NCBI RefSeq assembly: GCF_001544575.2
Contig: NZ_FCNY02000003.1
Location: 372,001 to 436,000, forward strand
From: Caballeronia cordobensis
GTDB lineage: Bacteria > Pseudomonadota > Gammaproteobacteria > Burkholderiales > Burkholderiaceae
Reading direction: 5' to 3'
Length of the DNA stretch: 64,000 bases
In this document: positions 44,876-53,703 of the stretch, in pieces
Numbering within the stretch: the stretch's first letter is position 1
Layout: each line of letters starts with the position of its first letter
Position numbers and translations under genes: made by a program
The notes under the pieces: generated by a model
Seen by the model: the letters and a program-made list of their open reading frames with translations, nothing else
Database searches by the model: none
Told to the model about the DNA's origin: nothing

Positions 44876-45622
44876 TCAACTGGCCAGTTGGTGCGCTTTT
44901 CTGATGCCGGCTCCCGCCGCCAGGAATCCGCCGTCGACCGCCAGACATTGCCCGGTGATGTAGCGGGCCTTTTCAGATGCGAGATACGCAACCGCATCGG
45001 CGACTTCATCGGGCTCGGCCATGCGATTGAAGGGGATATCGTCGAGGTACTCCGCGAAGTCTTCCTTCGAAAGTTGCTCGCGTAACATGGCGCTCTCGAC
45101 CGGGCCGGGCGCGACCGCATTGCAGCGCACCCCCAAGGGCGCGTATTCCAGCGCCGTCTGGCGCGTCAACTGGATGATGCCGGCCTTCGAGGCGCCATAG
45201 GCGACCCGCCCGAACCCGGCGCGAATCCCCGCTATCGACGCGATGTTGACGATCGCGCCGTGACCGCTGCGCGCGAGGAGACCGGTCGCCAGTTGAGTCA
45301 GGACCAGCGGCGCGGTCAGGTTGAGTTTCAGCACTTCGTCCCAGTGCGCGAGCGAGATCTCGCGCACCGGCGCAAGCCTGGCCATCCCGGCATTGTTGAC
45401 CAGCACCGACAGTTCCGTCAGCCCGGAAAAATAGCTGCGGCAGGCATCGAAGTCGGTCACGTCCAGCGCATCCGCCCGAATGCCTTCGGGCGGCGCGAAG
45501 TCCGCGAGCGACTCCGGCCGGTCGAGGATGACGACGTTCCAGCCGTCGTCCCTGAGGCCGCGTGAAATCGCCAGACCGAGTGTGCCGGCGCCTCCTGTCA
45601 CGATTGCGGTTCCCTTGCTCAT
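44876..45622 (-). CDS. SDR-family dehydrogenase
   Basis: A 248-residue short-chain dehydrogenase with a full catalytic set: cofactor loop TGGAGTLG at about residues 9-16, NNAG near 80, Ser in NIASIAG, and Tyr/Lys in YGASK. The start ATG follows AAAAGGA. It is the third gene of a leftward operon headed by an iron alcohol dehydrogenase and followed by another SDR. It probably oxidises a secondary alcohol or 3-hydroxyacyl intermediate; the substrate is unknown. Confidence 0.87.
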   Translation of the reverse strand: MSKGTAIVTGGAGTLGLAISRGLRDDGWNVVILDRPESLADFAPPEGIRADALDVTDFDACRSYFSGLTELSVLVNNAGMARLAPVREISLAHWDEVLKLNLTAPLVLTQLATGLLARSGHGAIVNIASIAGIRAGFGRVAYGASKAGIIQLTRQTALEYAPLGVRCNAVAPGPVESAMLREQLSKEDFAEYLDDIPFNRMAEPDEVADAVAYLASEKARYITGQCLAVDGGFLAAGAGIRKAHQLAS

Positions 45623-45698
45623 CGAATGTCCTTTTATAAGCATCGCGAGACGCCCGTCCCCTGCGCTGCGCCCTTGCCTGCCGGAACGCGAAATCCGG

Positions 45699-46451
45699 TC
45701 AATAGATCGTGACGCCGCTGTCCACGGGAATGGTCTGTCCCGTCGTGCGACGCGACTCGTCCGAAGCCAGATAGACCGCCACATGCGCCATGTCGGCAGG
45801 CTCGCAGGGCCCCAGAAGACACTGGTCCGCCAGCTTGCGCAGTTCCTCGCGCTCGCCTACCAGATGCCGCACGCGTTCGGACAGCGTCAGGCCCGGTGCG
45901 ATCGCGTTCACACGAATGCGGGACGCGGCATATTCCAGCGCCAACGAACGCGTCAGTGCATGGACGCCGCCCTTCGCGGCCGTGTAGCAGTCGCGGTCGC
46001 TCAGCGCCATCAGCGCAACCATCGAGGAAAAATTGATGATCGAGCCGCCGCCCGCTTGCTGCAGATACGGGATGCCGTATTTGCACACGAGGAACGTGCC
46101 GAACAGATCGAGCTTGATGGCCCGCCAGAACTCGTCTTCCGGCGCATCGGTCACGCGGGCGTCATCCGGCGTGGAGCCGCCGGCGGCATTGCACAGGATG
46201 TCGATGTGTCCGAATGCCTGCGCCGCTCGTGCGAGGCCCTCGCACACATTCTGTTTGTCGGTCACGTCGAGCCTGACCGGAATGATCTTGTCCCCGCCTC
46301 CGCTGGCGTCGGCCGCTGCTTCCGCGAGATTCAGATGAACATCGCCCGCCAGCACCCGTGCGCCCTCGGCGATGAAGCTCTTGCAGATTTCAGTGCCGAT
46401 GCCGCCCCCAGCGCCGGTCACGAACGCGACCTTGCCGTCCAACCTTCCCAT
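45699..46451 (-). CDS. SDR-family dehydrogenase
   Basis: A 250-residue short-chain dehydrogenase: TGAGGGIG at about residues 12-19, CNAAGG near 85, Ser in NFSSMVA, and Tyr/Lys in YTAAK. GGGAG lies eight bases before the ATG; the longer frame overlaps the alcohol dehydrogenase gene. It sits between that gene (47-base gap) and the next SDR. Together the three could oxidise successive alcohols of one intermediate. Confidence 0.87.
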   Translation of the reverse strand: MGRLDGKVAFVTGAGGGIGTEICKSFIAEGARVLAGDVHLNLAEAAADASGGGDKIIPVRLDVTDKQNVCEGLARAAQAFGHIDILCNAAGGSTPDDARVTDAPEDEFWRAIKLDLFGTFLVCKYGIPYLQQAGGGSIINFSSMVALMALSDRDCYTAAKGGVHALTRSLALEYAASRIRVNAIAPGLTLSERVRHLVGEREELRKLADQCLLGPCEPADMAHVAVYLASDESRRTTGQTIPVDSGVTIY

Positions 46452-46498
46452 TTCAAGTCTCCCTAAAAAACCCGATGTCGATCGTTCCGCAACGCGCA

Positions 46499-47704
46499 TC
46501 ACCACGCCGCATCCAGCACGGCCATCACTTCGTCGGCCGAGCGGATCGGCCTGGGATTGGTTGCCACGATCGGGTCCCGCAATGCGGCGCGCGCGACAAA
46601 AGGCAGATCCTCACGGGCGACGCTCAGGTCGCGTAACCGGGACGGCAACCCGAGTTCATCGACGATCAGCACACGCAGCGCATCCTCGAACGCGCCGGCT
46701 TCGAGAGGCCGGCCCAGCATGGCCTCGAGACGGCGGCACAGCAGCGCGCGGCGCTCAGCGGTGGCCTCGGCGTTGAAGCGAACGACCTGCGGCAGCAGCA
46801 CGCAGGATGTATGGCCATGCGCCACCTTGCAGCGGCCACCCAGTTGATGCCCCAAACCATGGCTGAGACCCAGGCTGACATTCGCCAGCCCGGACACCGA
46901 AAGCCAGGCGGCGATCTGACAGTGCATGCGCGCCTCCAGGTCTCCGGGATTGCGGCGGGTAACGGGCAACCAGCGCATGAGCGCGGCCAGCCCTTCGATG
47001 GCCAGCGCATCGACCATCGGTTGCGCGGTGATCGAGAACCACGCCTCGACACAATGATCGACCGCCTTGATGCCGGAGGACAGCCATAGCCATTCAGGCG
47101 TATTCAGCGTCAGTTCCGGGTCGAGAAGAACGGCGCGCGCACCGAGTTTGCGGTCCCGATACAGGTCTTTCTCGCCTTTTGCCGAATTGGACAATCCGGC
47201 GATATCGGTGAACTCGCCCGCCGAAAGCGTCGTGGGCACCGCGTAGATCGGCAGTGCCGCGCCTTTCATCGGCGGCACGATGCGGGTCGATGGATAGTCG
47301 AAGCGGATCGCGCACGGTTCGAAATCCGCGGGTGCACGCAGGTCATCGGCGAGCGCCCACACCGCGCCCTTGGCCGTGTCGCTCTGCGTGCTGCCGCCGA
47401 GACTGATCACCGCGTCGGCCGCCTTCTCGCGCAGGAATTCGGCGGCCGCGATGGCGGTTTCGCGCGGCACATGCGGCTGCGTCTCGCAGAACATCCCGGC
47501 GCAACGCCCGCCCGTGGCCGATATCACGGCATCGAGCAGGGCCGGCGTGTTGGCGAGCGTCTTTCCAGTGACGACGACTGCCCGGCGAATGCCATCGCGT
47601 TCCAGCAGTTGCGCCAACTGGTCGATGCATCCCGCACCGAACCGGACTTCATCGACTGCGGGCCGGATGAACTGGCCATGCGTTCCCGTTCGTGCAAGTT
47701 CCAT
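46499..47704 (-). CDS. Iron-containing alcohol dehydrogenase (maleylacetate reductase-like)
   Basis: A 401-residue group-III alcohol dehydrogenase. A nucleotide-binding N-domain (VVVTGKTLA near residue 45, SLGGSTQSDTAKG near 100) is followed by the metal-binding helical domain with HCVEAW, SHGLGHQLGG and VAHGHTS, which supply His ligands. PTTLSAGEFTDIAG is family-typical. It is first in the operon, behind an operator copy and divergent from the CoA-transferase gene. It may act as reductase or dehydrogenase; a maleylacetate-type role is possible but unsupported by neighbours. Confidence 0.87.
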   Translation of the reverse strand: MELARTGTHGQFIRPAVDEVRFGAGCIDQLAQLLERDGIRRAVVVTGKTLANTPALLDAVISATGGRCAGMFCETQPHVPRETAIAAAEFLREKAADAVISLGGSTQSDTAKGAVWALADDLRAPADFEPCAIRFDYPSTRIVPPMKGAALPIYAVPTTLSAGEFTDIAGLSNSAKGEKDLYRDRKLGARAVLLDPELTLNTPEWLWLSSGIKAVDHCVEAWFSITAQPMVDALAIEGLAALMRWLPVTRRNPGDLEARMHCQIAAWLSVSGLANVSLGLSHGLGHQLGGRCKVAHGHTSCVLLPQVVRFNAEATAERRALLCRRLEAMLGRPLEAGAFEDALRVLIVDELGLPSRLRDLSVAREDLPFVARAALRDPIVATNPRPIRSADEVMAVLDAAW

Positions 47705-48004
47705 CGATATTCCGTCTCCTCGACGCAGCCTCAGGGACCGGGGGTGAAAGCAATCCGGCGGAACGAGCGATTCGTTCCCTGCATTCCTGTGTTCGTGCTG
47801 CCGATGATCGAGCGCACACATCGCACCGTCAATCGGGCCTGAGATCCTCTACCGTACTTTGAAACCGCGTGTCGTTCGAAAGCCTGCGCGCGAGACGGCG
47901 CGCCAAAGGAAGTTTCGACGCGCGGAACAACGCCCGGCCGCGCGTTGACGCGTTCACGGCCAGCGCACAGGATCGCTTAACGTCGCAACTGAATTCTTCT
48001 ACGC
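47705..48004. other. 300-base divergent gap, Fe-alcohol dehydrogenase / CoA transferase
   Basis: No gene is visible. It contains one clear operator copy (47852-47868) and a doubtful second near 47901-47917, about 49 bases away. Promoters for both directions must lie here, but none could be fixed. Confidence 0.5.
47852..47868 (+). promoter_or_regulatory. Island operator motif, Fe-ADH / CoA-transferase gap
   Basis: Reads CCGTACTTTGAAACCGC. It lies midway between the divergent genes. Confidence 0.65.
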
Positions 48005-49282
48005 ATGAACCACACTGAATCAGTGATCAATGCCTATCCACCCGGCGACTGCCGGGAACTCAGCGCGCTCATTCGTCCAGGCGATACCGTGATGTGGGGT
48101 CAGTCGCATGCAGAGCCGGTGACGCTCATGCGCGCGCTCGTCACTCAACGGGAGCATCTGAAGCGGATCCGCCTCTTTCTGGGTATCGGTCTTGCCGACG
48201 TACTCAGCCCAGAACATGCCGACGCCTTCGATTTCCTCGCCTATTGCGGCAGCGGCACCAATCGCAAGCTCGCGCGCGCGGGCGTGCTCGATATCCTTCC
48301 TGTGCACTATTCCCAGCTTCCGGAACTGATTCGCAGCGGCCGCCTGCGGATCGATGTCGCGATGCTGCAGGTATCGCCTCCGGATGAACATGGCCGATAC
48401 AGCCTCGGGCTCGCACGCGAGTATCTGGTCGAAGCGGTCAAACATGCACGCGCGATCGTCGCGGAAGTCCATCCCGACGTGCCGTGGACCTACGGCGGCC
48501 CGTATCTCCAGCAAGCCGACATCGATCTGCTGGTGGCGTCGGACGCGTCGTTCCCCGACACTCCGGCAGCCGAGACGGGACCGGTTGAGCAGATGATCGG
48601 ACGGCATGTCGCATCGCTGGTGGAAGACGGGGCGACGCTGCAGACGGGGATCGGCTCGATCCCGGACGCGGTGATGGCGCAACTGCGAGACAGACGCGAT
48701 CTCGGCGTGCACACCGGCAGTATCGGAGATGGCGTCGCAGCGTTGTGCGAGGCGGGTGTCGTGACGAATGCGCTAAAGACGATCGATACCGGCATCACCA
48801 TCGGCGGGGTCATCATGGGCTCCGCGCGCACGCGCCGTTTCGCGCACCGCAATCCTGCGATCCAGTTGCGCGGCACGGAATACACGCATGATCCCGACGT
48901 GCTGCGCCGGATCGATCGCTTCGTCGCGATCAATTCGGCGGTGGAGGTGGACCTCACGGGCCAGGTCAACGCCGAGGCGATCGGCGATACGTATGTCGGT
49001 GCGGTGGGTGGCGTCGGCGATTTTCTGCGTGCGGCGCAGGCTAGTCGGGGAGGCGTGCCCGTGGTTGCGTTACCGTCGACCGCCGGCCGGCACAGCCGTA
49101 TCGTCACGCGCGTATCGGGGCCCGTGACGGTGCCGCGAAGCGACGCATGCGTGATCGTCACCGAATACGGGATTGCCGATCTGCGCGGCCTGTCGATTGC
49201 CGAGCGCATTCCGAAGATCATTGCCGTCGCGCATCCGGATCACCGCGAACGGCTGGAGCGCGAGTGTCATACGGGGCGTTGA
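48005..49282 (+). CDS. Acetyl-CoA hydrolase/transferase-family CoA transferase
   Basis: A 425-residue protein of the acetyl-CoA hydrolase / 4-hydroxybutyrate CoA-transferase family. LQTGIGSIPDAV near residue 215, HTGSIGDGV, and the segment INSAVEVDLTGQVNAE near 312 (including the conserved Glu region) with VGGVGDFLRAA are family landmarks. It would move CoA between acetyl-CoA and an organic acid, activating a product of ring or ester cleavage. A distinct ribosome-binding site is not visible. It is monocistronic and faces two IclR genes converging on it. Confidence 0.85.
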   Translation: MNHTESVINAYPPGDCRELSALIRPGDTVMWGQSHAEPVTLMRALVTQREHLKRIRLFLGIGLADVLSPEHADAFDFLAYCGSGTNRKLARAGVLDILPVHYSQLPELIRSGRLRIDVAMLQVSPPDEHGRYSLGLAREYLVEAVKHARAIVAEVHPDVPWTYGGPYLQQADIDLLVASDASFPDTPAAETGPVEQMIGRHVASLVEDGATLQTGIGSIPDAVMAQLRDRRDLGVHTGSIGDGVAALCEAGVVTNALKTIDTGITIGGVIMGSARTRRFAHRNPAIQLRGTEYTHDPDVLRRIDRFVAINSAVEVDLTGQVNAEAIGDTYVGAVGGVGDFLRAAQASRGGVPVVALPSTAGRHSRIVTRVSGPVTVPRSDACVIVTEYGIADLRGLSIAERIPKIIAVAHPDHRERLERECHTGR

Positions 49283-49313
49283 GCGCGATCCAACCGATGC
49301 GCGGGCGTTCCCG

Positions 49314-50102
49314 TCAAGGCTCGCAGTCGATGTCGTTCAGCACACTGGCCAGCGTCAGCGCCGCGGCCTTCAAGGCGGGCGCCACGCGCCGGCGGATCGC
49401 CGCCATGTCCGGCTCCAGTTCCACCGCGCCGCAGTTGAGCGCCATCAGCGTGCGGGTTCGGCCGACCACGATCGGCAATGCAATGCCAAACGCGTTGCGC
49501 TGATACTCGCCTACCGACATGCATACGCCCGATTCCTTCAGATCGCTGAATGCGGCATCGAGATTCGTGCGTACCGTTCCCGCATCGTCTCCGGCCGCTT
49601 CGAGCAACTCGGCAATCAACGGTTCGCGCTCCGCGTCCGGCAGCGCATACAGATAGGCGCGTCCTACCGCTGTCGATGCCATCGGCAGAAGCGAACCGAC
49701 GCCCAGGCGCAGCGTGGCGATGGTCGCACTCGCCCGCCACGCGATATACACCATGTCGAGCCGATGCGGCACCGCCAGCGCAACCGACAGATTCAGCTTG
49801 TCGGCAAGCTGCTGCATGACGGGCGCCACCAGCCGCGTGACGGGATTCGCTTCCAGATAGGCGTGCCCCATGCTCAGTGCGCCCGCGCTGAGTTCGAACT
49901 GGCGTCCGCCGCCCACCCGGCGCAGATAGCCGATCGAGATCAGAGTCGTCGTCAGCCGCGATACCGTGGCCTTCGGCAGCCCCGTGCGGCGCACGAGTTC
50001 CGCGTTCGACAACGGGGCGCGGGTCGCACGAAACGCATGGAGCACTTCGAGTCCGCGTTCGACGGTCAGCGTTACACCATTGTGCATGTCGGTCTTGTCC
50101 AT
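49314..50102 (-). CDS. IclR-family regulator B2
   Basis: A 262-residue IclR regulator, paralogue of B1. The HTH (about residues 10-70) reads LTVERGLEVLHAFRAT, NAELVRRTGLPKATVSRLTTTL, and the effector domain carries GGRQFELSAGALSMGHAYLEANPVT. The start was set at MDKTDMHNG; a longer Arg-rich frame overlaps the upstream IclR gene. It lies 8 bases behind A3, repeating the A-then-B order of A1-B1. Confidence 0.87.
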   Translation of the reverse strand: MDKTDMHNGVTLTVERGLEVLHAFRATRAPLSNAELVRRTGLPKATVSRLTTTLISIGYLRRVGGGRQFELSAGALSMGHAYLEANPVTRLVAPVMQQLADKLNLSVALAVPHRLDMVYIAWRASATIATLRLGVGSLLPMASTAVGRAYLYALPDAEREPLIAELLEAAGDDAGTVRTNLDAAFSDLKESGVCMSVGEYQRNAFGIALPIVVGRTRTLMALNCGAVELEPDMAAIRRRVAPALKAAALTLASVLNDIDCEP

Positions 50103-50109
50103 GTTCGTT

Positions 50110-51000
50110 TCAGTCGATGACGCCCGCCTGCTCCTGCAAGCGCTGCGCGGCCGCAACCAGCCGCGGCCCGAGTTCCCGTTCGACCCGCGCCCGCCCGAGC
50201 CGGGCACTGCGCCCGATGCAGGCGAGTACGAGCGGCGTCTGGTCCTGCACCACCAGCGGCACGGCGATGATCGTCAGGTCCGGCTCCCATTCGCCGATCG
50301 ACATGCAATAGCCGACGTTATGCACCTGCGAGATGCCCTGGCAGATACGGCGGCGCAGGCCGGGCCAGTCGCGCCCCGCCTTGCGCTCGATATTGCCGAG
50401 CAGATAGAAGCGTTCGAGCTCCGGCAACGCCGCGAGCAAGGCCCAGCCCATCGGCGACGATGCGATGCGCAGGCGCGTGCCCGCATACAGCTTGAGATCG
50501 ACCGATGCGGGTTTGCTCACACACGTTCCGAGCACGATCACGTCGAGACGGTCCCGCGAGCCGAGCATCACGTAGGTCTCGCTTCCGGTCGCGAACGCCT
50601 GCATTTCGAGTCGCGCGAGCAGTTGTACGTTGGAATGGGCCGTCGCCGCATAACCGAGCGACAGCACGGGGGCGGCGAGCCGATACTTGCGGCGCTCCGG
50701 CGAATAATGCAGATACCCGAGTGCGACGAGCGAGCGCGCGATCCGCGAAACCGTCGGTGCCGGGATGCCGGTTCCGATCATGAGCTCCTGGTTGCCGAGC
50801 CAGGCCTCGTGCGGTGGAAACGCCGCCAGTATCGCCAGACTTCGCGCCAGCGGAGCGACCATGCCCGGCGACGCGTGCGCGCCCTCGGCAGGCTCGCTGT
50901 CTCCGATCTCTCGAATCGACGCATCGTACCGGCTCGCGTCTTCATGCACTGACGAACGCAGCGCTGTCTGGTTTGCCTGCAGCGACATCGATAGCTCCAT
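50110..51000 (-). CDS. IclR-family regulator A3
   Basis: A 296-residue IclR regulator of the long A type. The HTH region (about residues 45-105) reads VAPLARSLAILAAFPPHEAWLGNQELMIGTGIPAPTV, close to A1 and A2. GGAGGG precedes the ATG. It has three operator-like elements upstream (51073-51183), so it is likely autoregulated. The pair A3-B2 is transcribed toward the CoA-transferase gene and away from the acyl-CoA dehydrogenase operon's end. Confidence 0.87.
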   Translation of the reverse strand: MELSMSLQANQTALRSSVHEDASRYDASIREIGDSEPAEGAHASPGMVAPLARSLAILAAFPPHEAWLGNQELMIGTGIPAPTVSRIARSLVALGYLHYSPERRKYRLAAPVLSLGYAATAHSNVQLLARLEMQAFATGSETYVMLGSRDRLDVIVLGTCVSKPASVDLKLYAGTRLRIASSPMGWALLAALPELERFYLLGNIERKAGRDWPGLRRRICQGISQVHNVGYCMSIGEWEPDLTIIAVPLVVQDQTPLVLACIGRSARLGRARVERELGPRLVAAAQRLQEQAGVID

Positions 51001-51072
51001 TGTCTCGTCCCTCCGATGCCTTGCATTACACGAGCGAGGCGCAAACGAGTCAAATCAAAGCGTAGCCGCGTT

Positions 51073-51089
51073 CCGTACTCTGGAATCGC
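51073..51089 (+). promoter_or_regulatory. Island operator motif, IclR A3 promoter gap
   Basis: Reads CCGTACTCTGGAATCGC with TT before it, forming TTCC-N7-GGAA. It lies 73 bases upstream of the A3 start. Confidence 0.65.
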
Positions 51090-51166
51090 GACCGGGCGGG
51101 CAATGGCAACTCGGTCGGAAAACTCGGGGTTTTCCCGGCGAATGCGCTTTCAAGGCGCGCGTGTCG

Positions 51167-51183
51167 GGCCGGTCGAAGTACGG
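51167..51183 (-). promoter_or_regulatory. Island operator motif, distal copy before IclR A3
   Basis: Minus strand CCGTACTTCGACCGGCC, preceded by TT. A degenerate copy resembling the BVMO2-type operator lies between the two, near 51145-51161. Confidence 0.5.
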
Positions 51184-51201
51184 AACAGTAGCGCGCCGAC
51201 G

Positions 51202-51390
51202 TCAGTCGCGGTGATGAAAGAGCGGCGCGTGATCCATCCAGTCGTAGTGGCCCGCGCCGCTTGTCCATGCCCAGTTGACGTTATCGCGCCGTGCACCGCT
51301 CGAATCCGCGCTGACCGCCGATGGTCCGGCGCCGATCGTCTGTTCATCCACGGCACGCTGTTCATTACAGCGTTTGCCAGAGTCCGTCAT
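51202..51390 (-). CDS. Small hypothetical protein
   Basis: A 62-residue open frame 19 bases behind the acyl-CoA dehydrogenase stop, with GGGAGAGGA before its ATG. An ATG overlapping that stop, ten codons upstream, is the alternative start. The C-terminal third is rich in Trp, His and Asp (NWAWTSGAG, YDWMDHAPLFHHRD), which is unusual for chance sequence and could bind metal. No hydrophobic segment and no family recognised. It is probably co-transcribed with the dehydrogenase. Moderate confidence that it is translated. Confidence 0.45.
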   Translation of the reverse strand: MTDSGKRCNEQRAVDEQTIGAGPSAVSADSSGARRDNVNWAWTSGAGHYDWMDHAPLFHHRD

Positions 51391-51409
51391 TACATCCTCT
51401 CCCTCGGCG

Positions 51410-52561
51410 TTATTGAGCATCGCGAATCATGGCGCGGGCGATCACCAGTTGCTGAATCTGGGTCGTGCCTTCATAGATGCGGAACAGCCGCACATCGCGG
51501 TAGAAGCGCTCGATGCCATACTCGGCCATGTAGCCCGCACCGCCGAAAATCTGCACGGCGCGGTCAGCCACGCGGCCGCACATTTCGGACGCGAACAGCT
51601 TGGCGCAGGACGCCTCGGTGCTCACCGGCAGCTTGTCGTCGCGGCGGCGCGCGGCGTCCAGCACCATGCAGCGGGCCGCATAGATTTCGGCACGGCTGTC
51701 GGCCAGCATGGCTTGCACGAGCTGGAAATCGGCGATCGGCTTGCCGAACTGCGTGCGCTCCACCGCGTACGACAACGCCATCGACAACATGCGTTCGGCC
51801 ACGGCCACACACACCGCGGCGATGTGGATGCGGCCCTTGTCCAGCACCTTCATCGCGGTCTTGAAGCCTTGCCCTTCCTTCCCGCCGATCAGGTTGGCCG
51901 CCGGCACGCGCACGTTGTCGAAGATCACGTCGCAGGTATGCGCGCCCTTCTGCCCCATCTTCTTGTCGCGCTTGCCGAAGCTTAAGCCCGGCGTCTTCGC
52001 ATCGACGATGAATGCCGAAATGCCCCCCGAGCCTTTGTCTTCCGGATTGGTCCGGGCCATGAGCGTGAAGATGCCCGCGTGGGGCGCATTCGTGATGAAG
52101 CGCTTGGTGCCGTTGACCACGTAGTCGTCGCCGTCCCTGATCGCCGTCGTGCGAAGCGAGGCCGCGTCGGAGCCGGCTTCCGGCTCGGTCAGCGCAAAGG
52201 AGGCGATCAGTTCGCCGGTGGCTAAGCGCGGCAGGTATTTCTCCTGTTGCTCGGGCGTACCGTCGAACAGGATGCCCTGCGAACCGATGCCTACGGTCGT
52301 CCCCAGCAGCGAGCGGAATACCGGCGAAGCGCGGCACAGCTCGAACACCGCGAGCACTTCCTCTTCCATCGTCAGTTCGAGGCCGCCGAAGCGCTCGGGA
52401 ATGGTGAGACCGAAGAGGCCCATCGCCTTCATGTCGGCGACGATATCGTCGGGAATCTCGTCGGTTTCGGCCACCAATTCCTCGTTGGGCACGAGGCGCT
52501 CGCGCACGAATCGGGCGATGGAGTCGAGCAGGCCGTTGAGCGTTTCTTGATCGCGAATCAT
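51410..52561 (-). CDS. Acyl-CoA dehydrogenase
   Basis: A 383-residue FAD enzyme that forms an alpha,beta double bond in an acyl-CoA. Motifs in order: ALTEPEAGSDAASL near residue 130, FITNAPHA, KMGQKGAHTCDV, YAVERTQFGKPI near 265, and IFGGAGYMAEYGIERFYRD. The catalytic Glu is in RIYEGTTQ (about residue 364), the usual place for short/medium-chain members. The long frame upstream is not family-like. It is divergent from the MaoC-thiolase operon, which supplies the following beta-oxidation steps. Confidence 0.92.
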   Translation of the reverse strand: MIRDQETLNGLLDSIARFVRERLVPNEELVAETDEIPDDIVADMKAMGLFGLTIPERFGGLELTMEEEVLAVFELCRASPVFRSLLGTTVGIGSQGILFDGTPEQQEKYLPRLATGELIASFALTEPEAGSDAASLRTTAIRDGDDYVVNGTKRFITNAPHAGIFTLMARTNPEDKGSGGISAFIVDAKTPGLSFGKRDKKMGQKGAHTCDVIFDNVRVPAANLIGGKEGQGFKTAMKVLDKGRIHIAAVCVAVAERMLSMALSYAVERTQFGKPIADFQLVQAMLADSRAEIYAARCMVLDAARRRDDKLPVSTEASCAKLFASEMCGRVADRAVQIFGGAGYMAEYGIERFYRDVRLFRIYEGTTQIQQLVIARAMIRDAQ

Positions 52562-52645
52562 GTCGGTACGCTTGAAAGATTGAGGAACACGACAGGATGC
52601 TGCGCCGGGCGGCCGATCCGGAACAACCTCATTGGCGAAAACGTT

Positions 52646-52662
52646 CCGGAAGATGGAATCGT
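52646..52662 (+). promoter_or_regulatory. Island operator variant, ACAD / MaoC gap left
   Basis: Reads CCGGAAGATGGAATCGT with TT before it (TTCC-N7-GGAATCG), matching the 30428 copy mainly in its two arms. Confidence 0.45.
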
Positions 52663-52706
52663 CCCCGCAAGACGGGCACGCGCGCCGACTTCCGGGACCG
52701 GCAGGA

Positions 52707-52723
52707 CGTCTACCAAGGTACGG
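52707..52723 (-). promoter_or_regulatory. Island operator motif, ACAD / MaoC gap right
   Basis: Minus strand CCGTACCTTGGTAGACG, preceded by TT. Its centre is 61 bases from the left copy, about six helical turns. Confidence 0.6.
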
Positions 52724-52803
52724 AACAATGGTCGCGCTTCCGTTGACCGGCGGGCGGTGCGGACCCATCGTACGAACTCGAATCAAACGATGCCACGTTC
52801 GCC

Positions 52804-53679
52804 ATGCCGCTCCGAGCCGATTACTTGTTGAACCGTCCGTTTCCTTCCATCGAGCAGGCTTACTCGCTGCGCGATAGCCAGGTTTATGCCCTCGGTCTCG
52901 GCCTTGGAGCCGACCCACTCGACGCAGGGCAATTGCGTTATGTCTACGAAGGCAGTGACGGTCAGTCGCTGCGCGCGTTGCCGACGATGGCGAACGTGCT
53001 CGCCTACCCCGGTTTCTGGGCGCGCGAAGCGGACACGGGCATCACCTGGCAAAAGATCCTGCACGCCGAGCAGGAGATCAGGATCCACGCACCGTTGCCG
53101 GCCAGCGGACGCATCAACGGCACGACGCGCATTACCGGGCTGTGGGACAAGGGCCCCGGCAAGGGCGCGTTCCTGCAGCAGACGCGCGAGATCGCCGACG
53201 CGCAAACGGGCCGCCCGCTGGCGACCGTCGTGCAACTGAGCCTGTTGCGCGGCGACGGCGGCTTTGGCGCAGGCGGCAGCGCCGGTGCGCCGCCCGCGCC
53301 CCATGCGATGCCGGACGGCGCGCCCGACCACGTATGCGATCTCGCGACACCCGAGCAGCTTGCGCTGATCTACCGCCTGAGCGGCGACCTTAATCCGCTG
53401 CATGCCGACCCCGCCGTGGCCGCCGCGGCGGGCTTTGCGCGCCCCATTCTGCACGGCATGGCCCTGATGGGCGTCGCCGCCCATGCGGTGCTGCGCACGG
53501 TGCTCGATTACGACGACGCGCGCTTCGCGGGCATGCGCGTGCGCTTCACGGCGCCCGCTTGGCCCGGCGACACGCTGCGTACCGAGATGTGGATGCGCGG
53601 CAGCACGGTGTCGCTACGCGTGACCGCCGTCGAACGCAATGTCGTGGTTCTGAACAATGCGCGGGTCGATCTGCGCTGA
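52804..53679 (+). CDS. MaoC-family enoyl-CoA hydratase 2 (double hotdog)
   Basis: A 291-residue two-hotdog hydratase. The C-terminal repeat has the hydratase-2 motif SGDLNPLHADPAVAAAAGF followed by ARPILHG (about residues 193-218), with catalytic Asp195 and His200. The N-terminal repeat (about 10-150) lacks these residues, as in eukaryotic-type MFE2 hydratases, where it binds the acyl tail. It forms (3R)-hydroxyacyl-CoA from enoyl-CoA. The ribosome-binding site is not obvious. It is first in the five-gene rightward operon. Confidence 0.9.
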   Translation: MPLRADYLLNRPFPSIEQAYSLRDSQVYALGLGLGADPLDAGQLRYVYEGSDGQSLRALPTMANVLAYPGFWAREADTGITWQKILHAEQEIRIHAPLPASGRINGTTRITGLWDKGPGKGAFLQQTREIADAQTGRPLATVVQLSLLRGDGGFGAGGSAGAPPAPHAMPDGAPDHVCDLATPEQLALIYRLSGDLNPLHADPAVAAAAGFARPILHGMALMGVAAHAVLRTVLDYDDARFAGMRVRFTAPAWPGDTLRTEMWMRGSTVSLRVTAVERNVVVLNNARVDLR

Positions 53680-53703
53680 TCAATATTTTCTCAGGAGAGA
53701 CAC

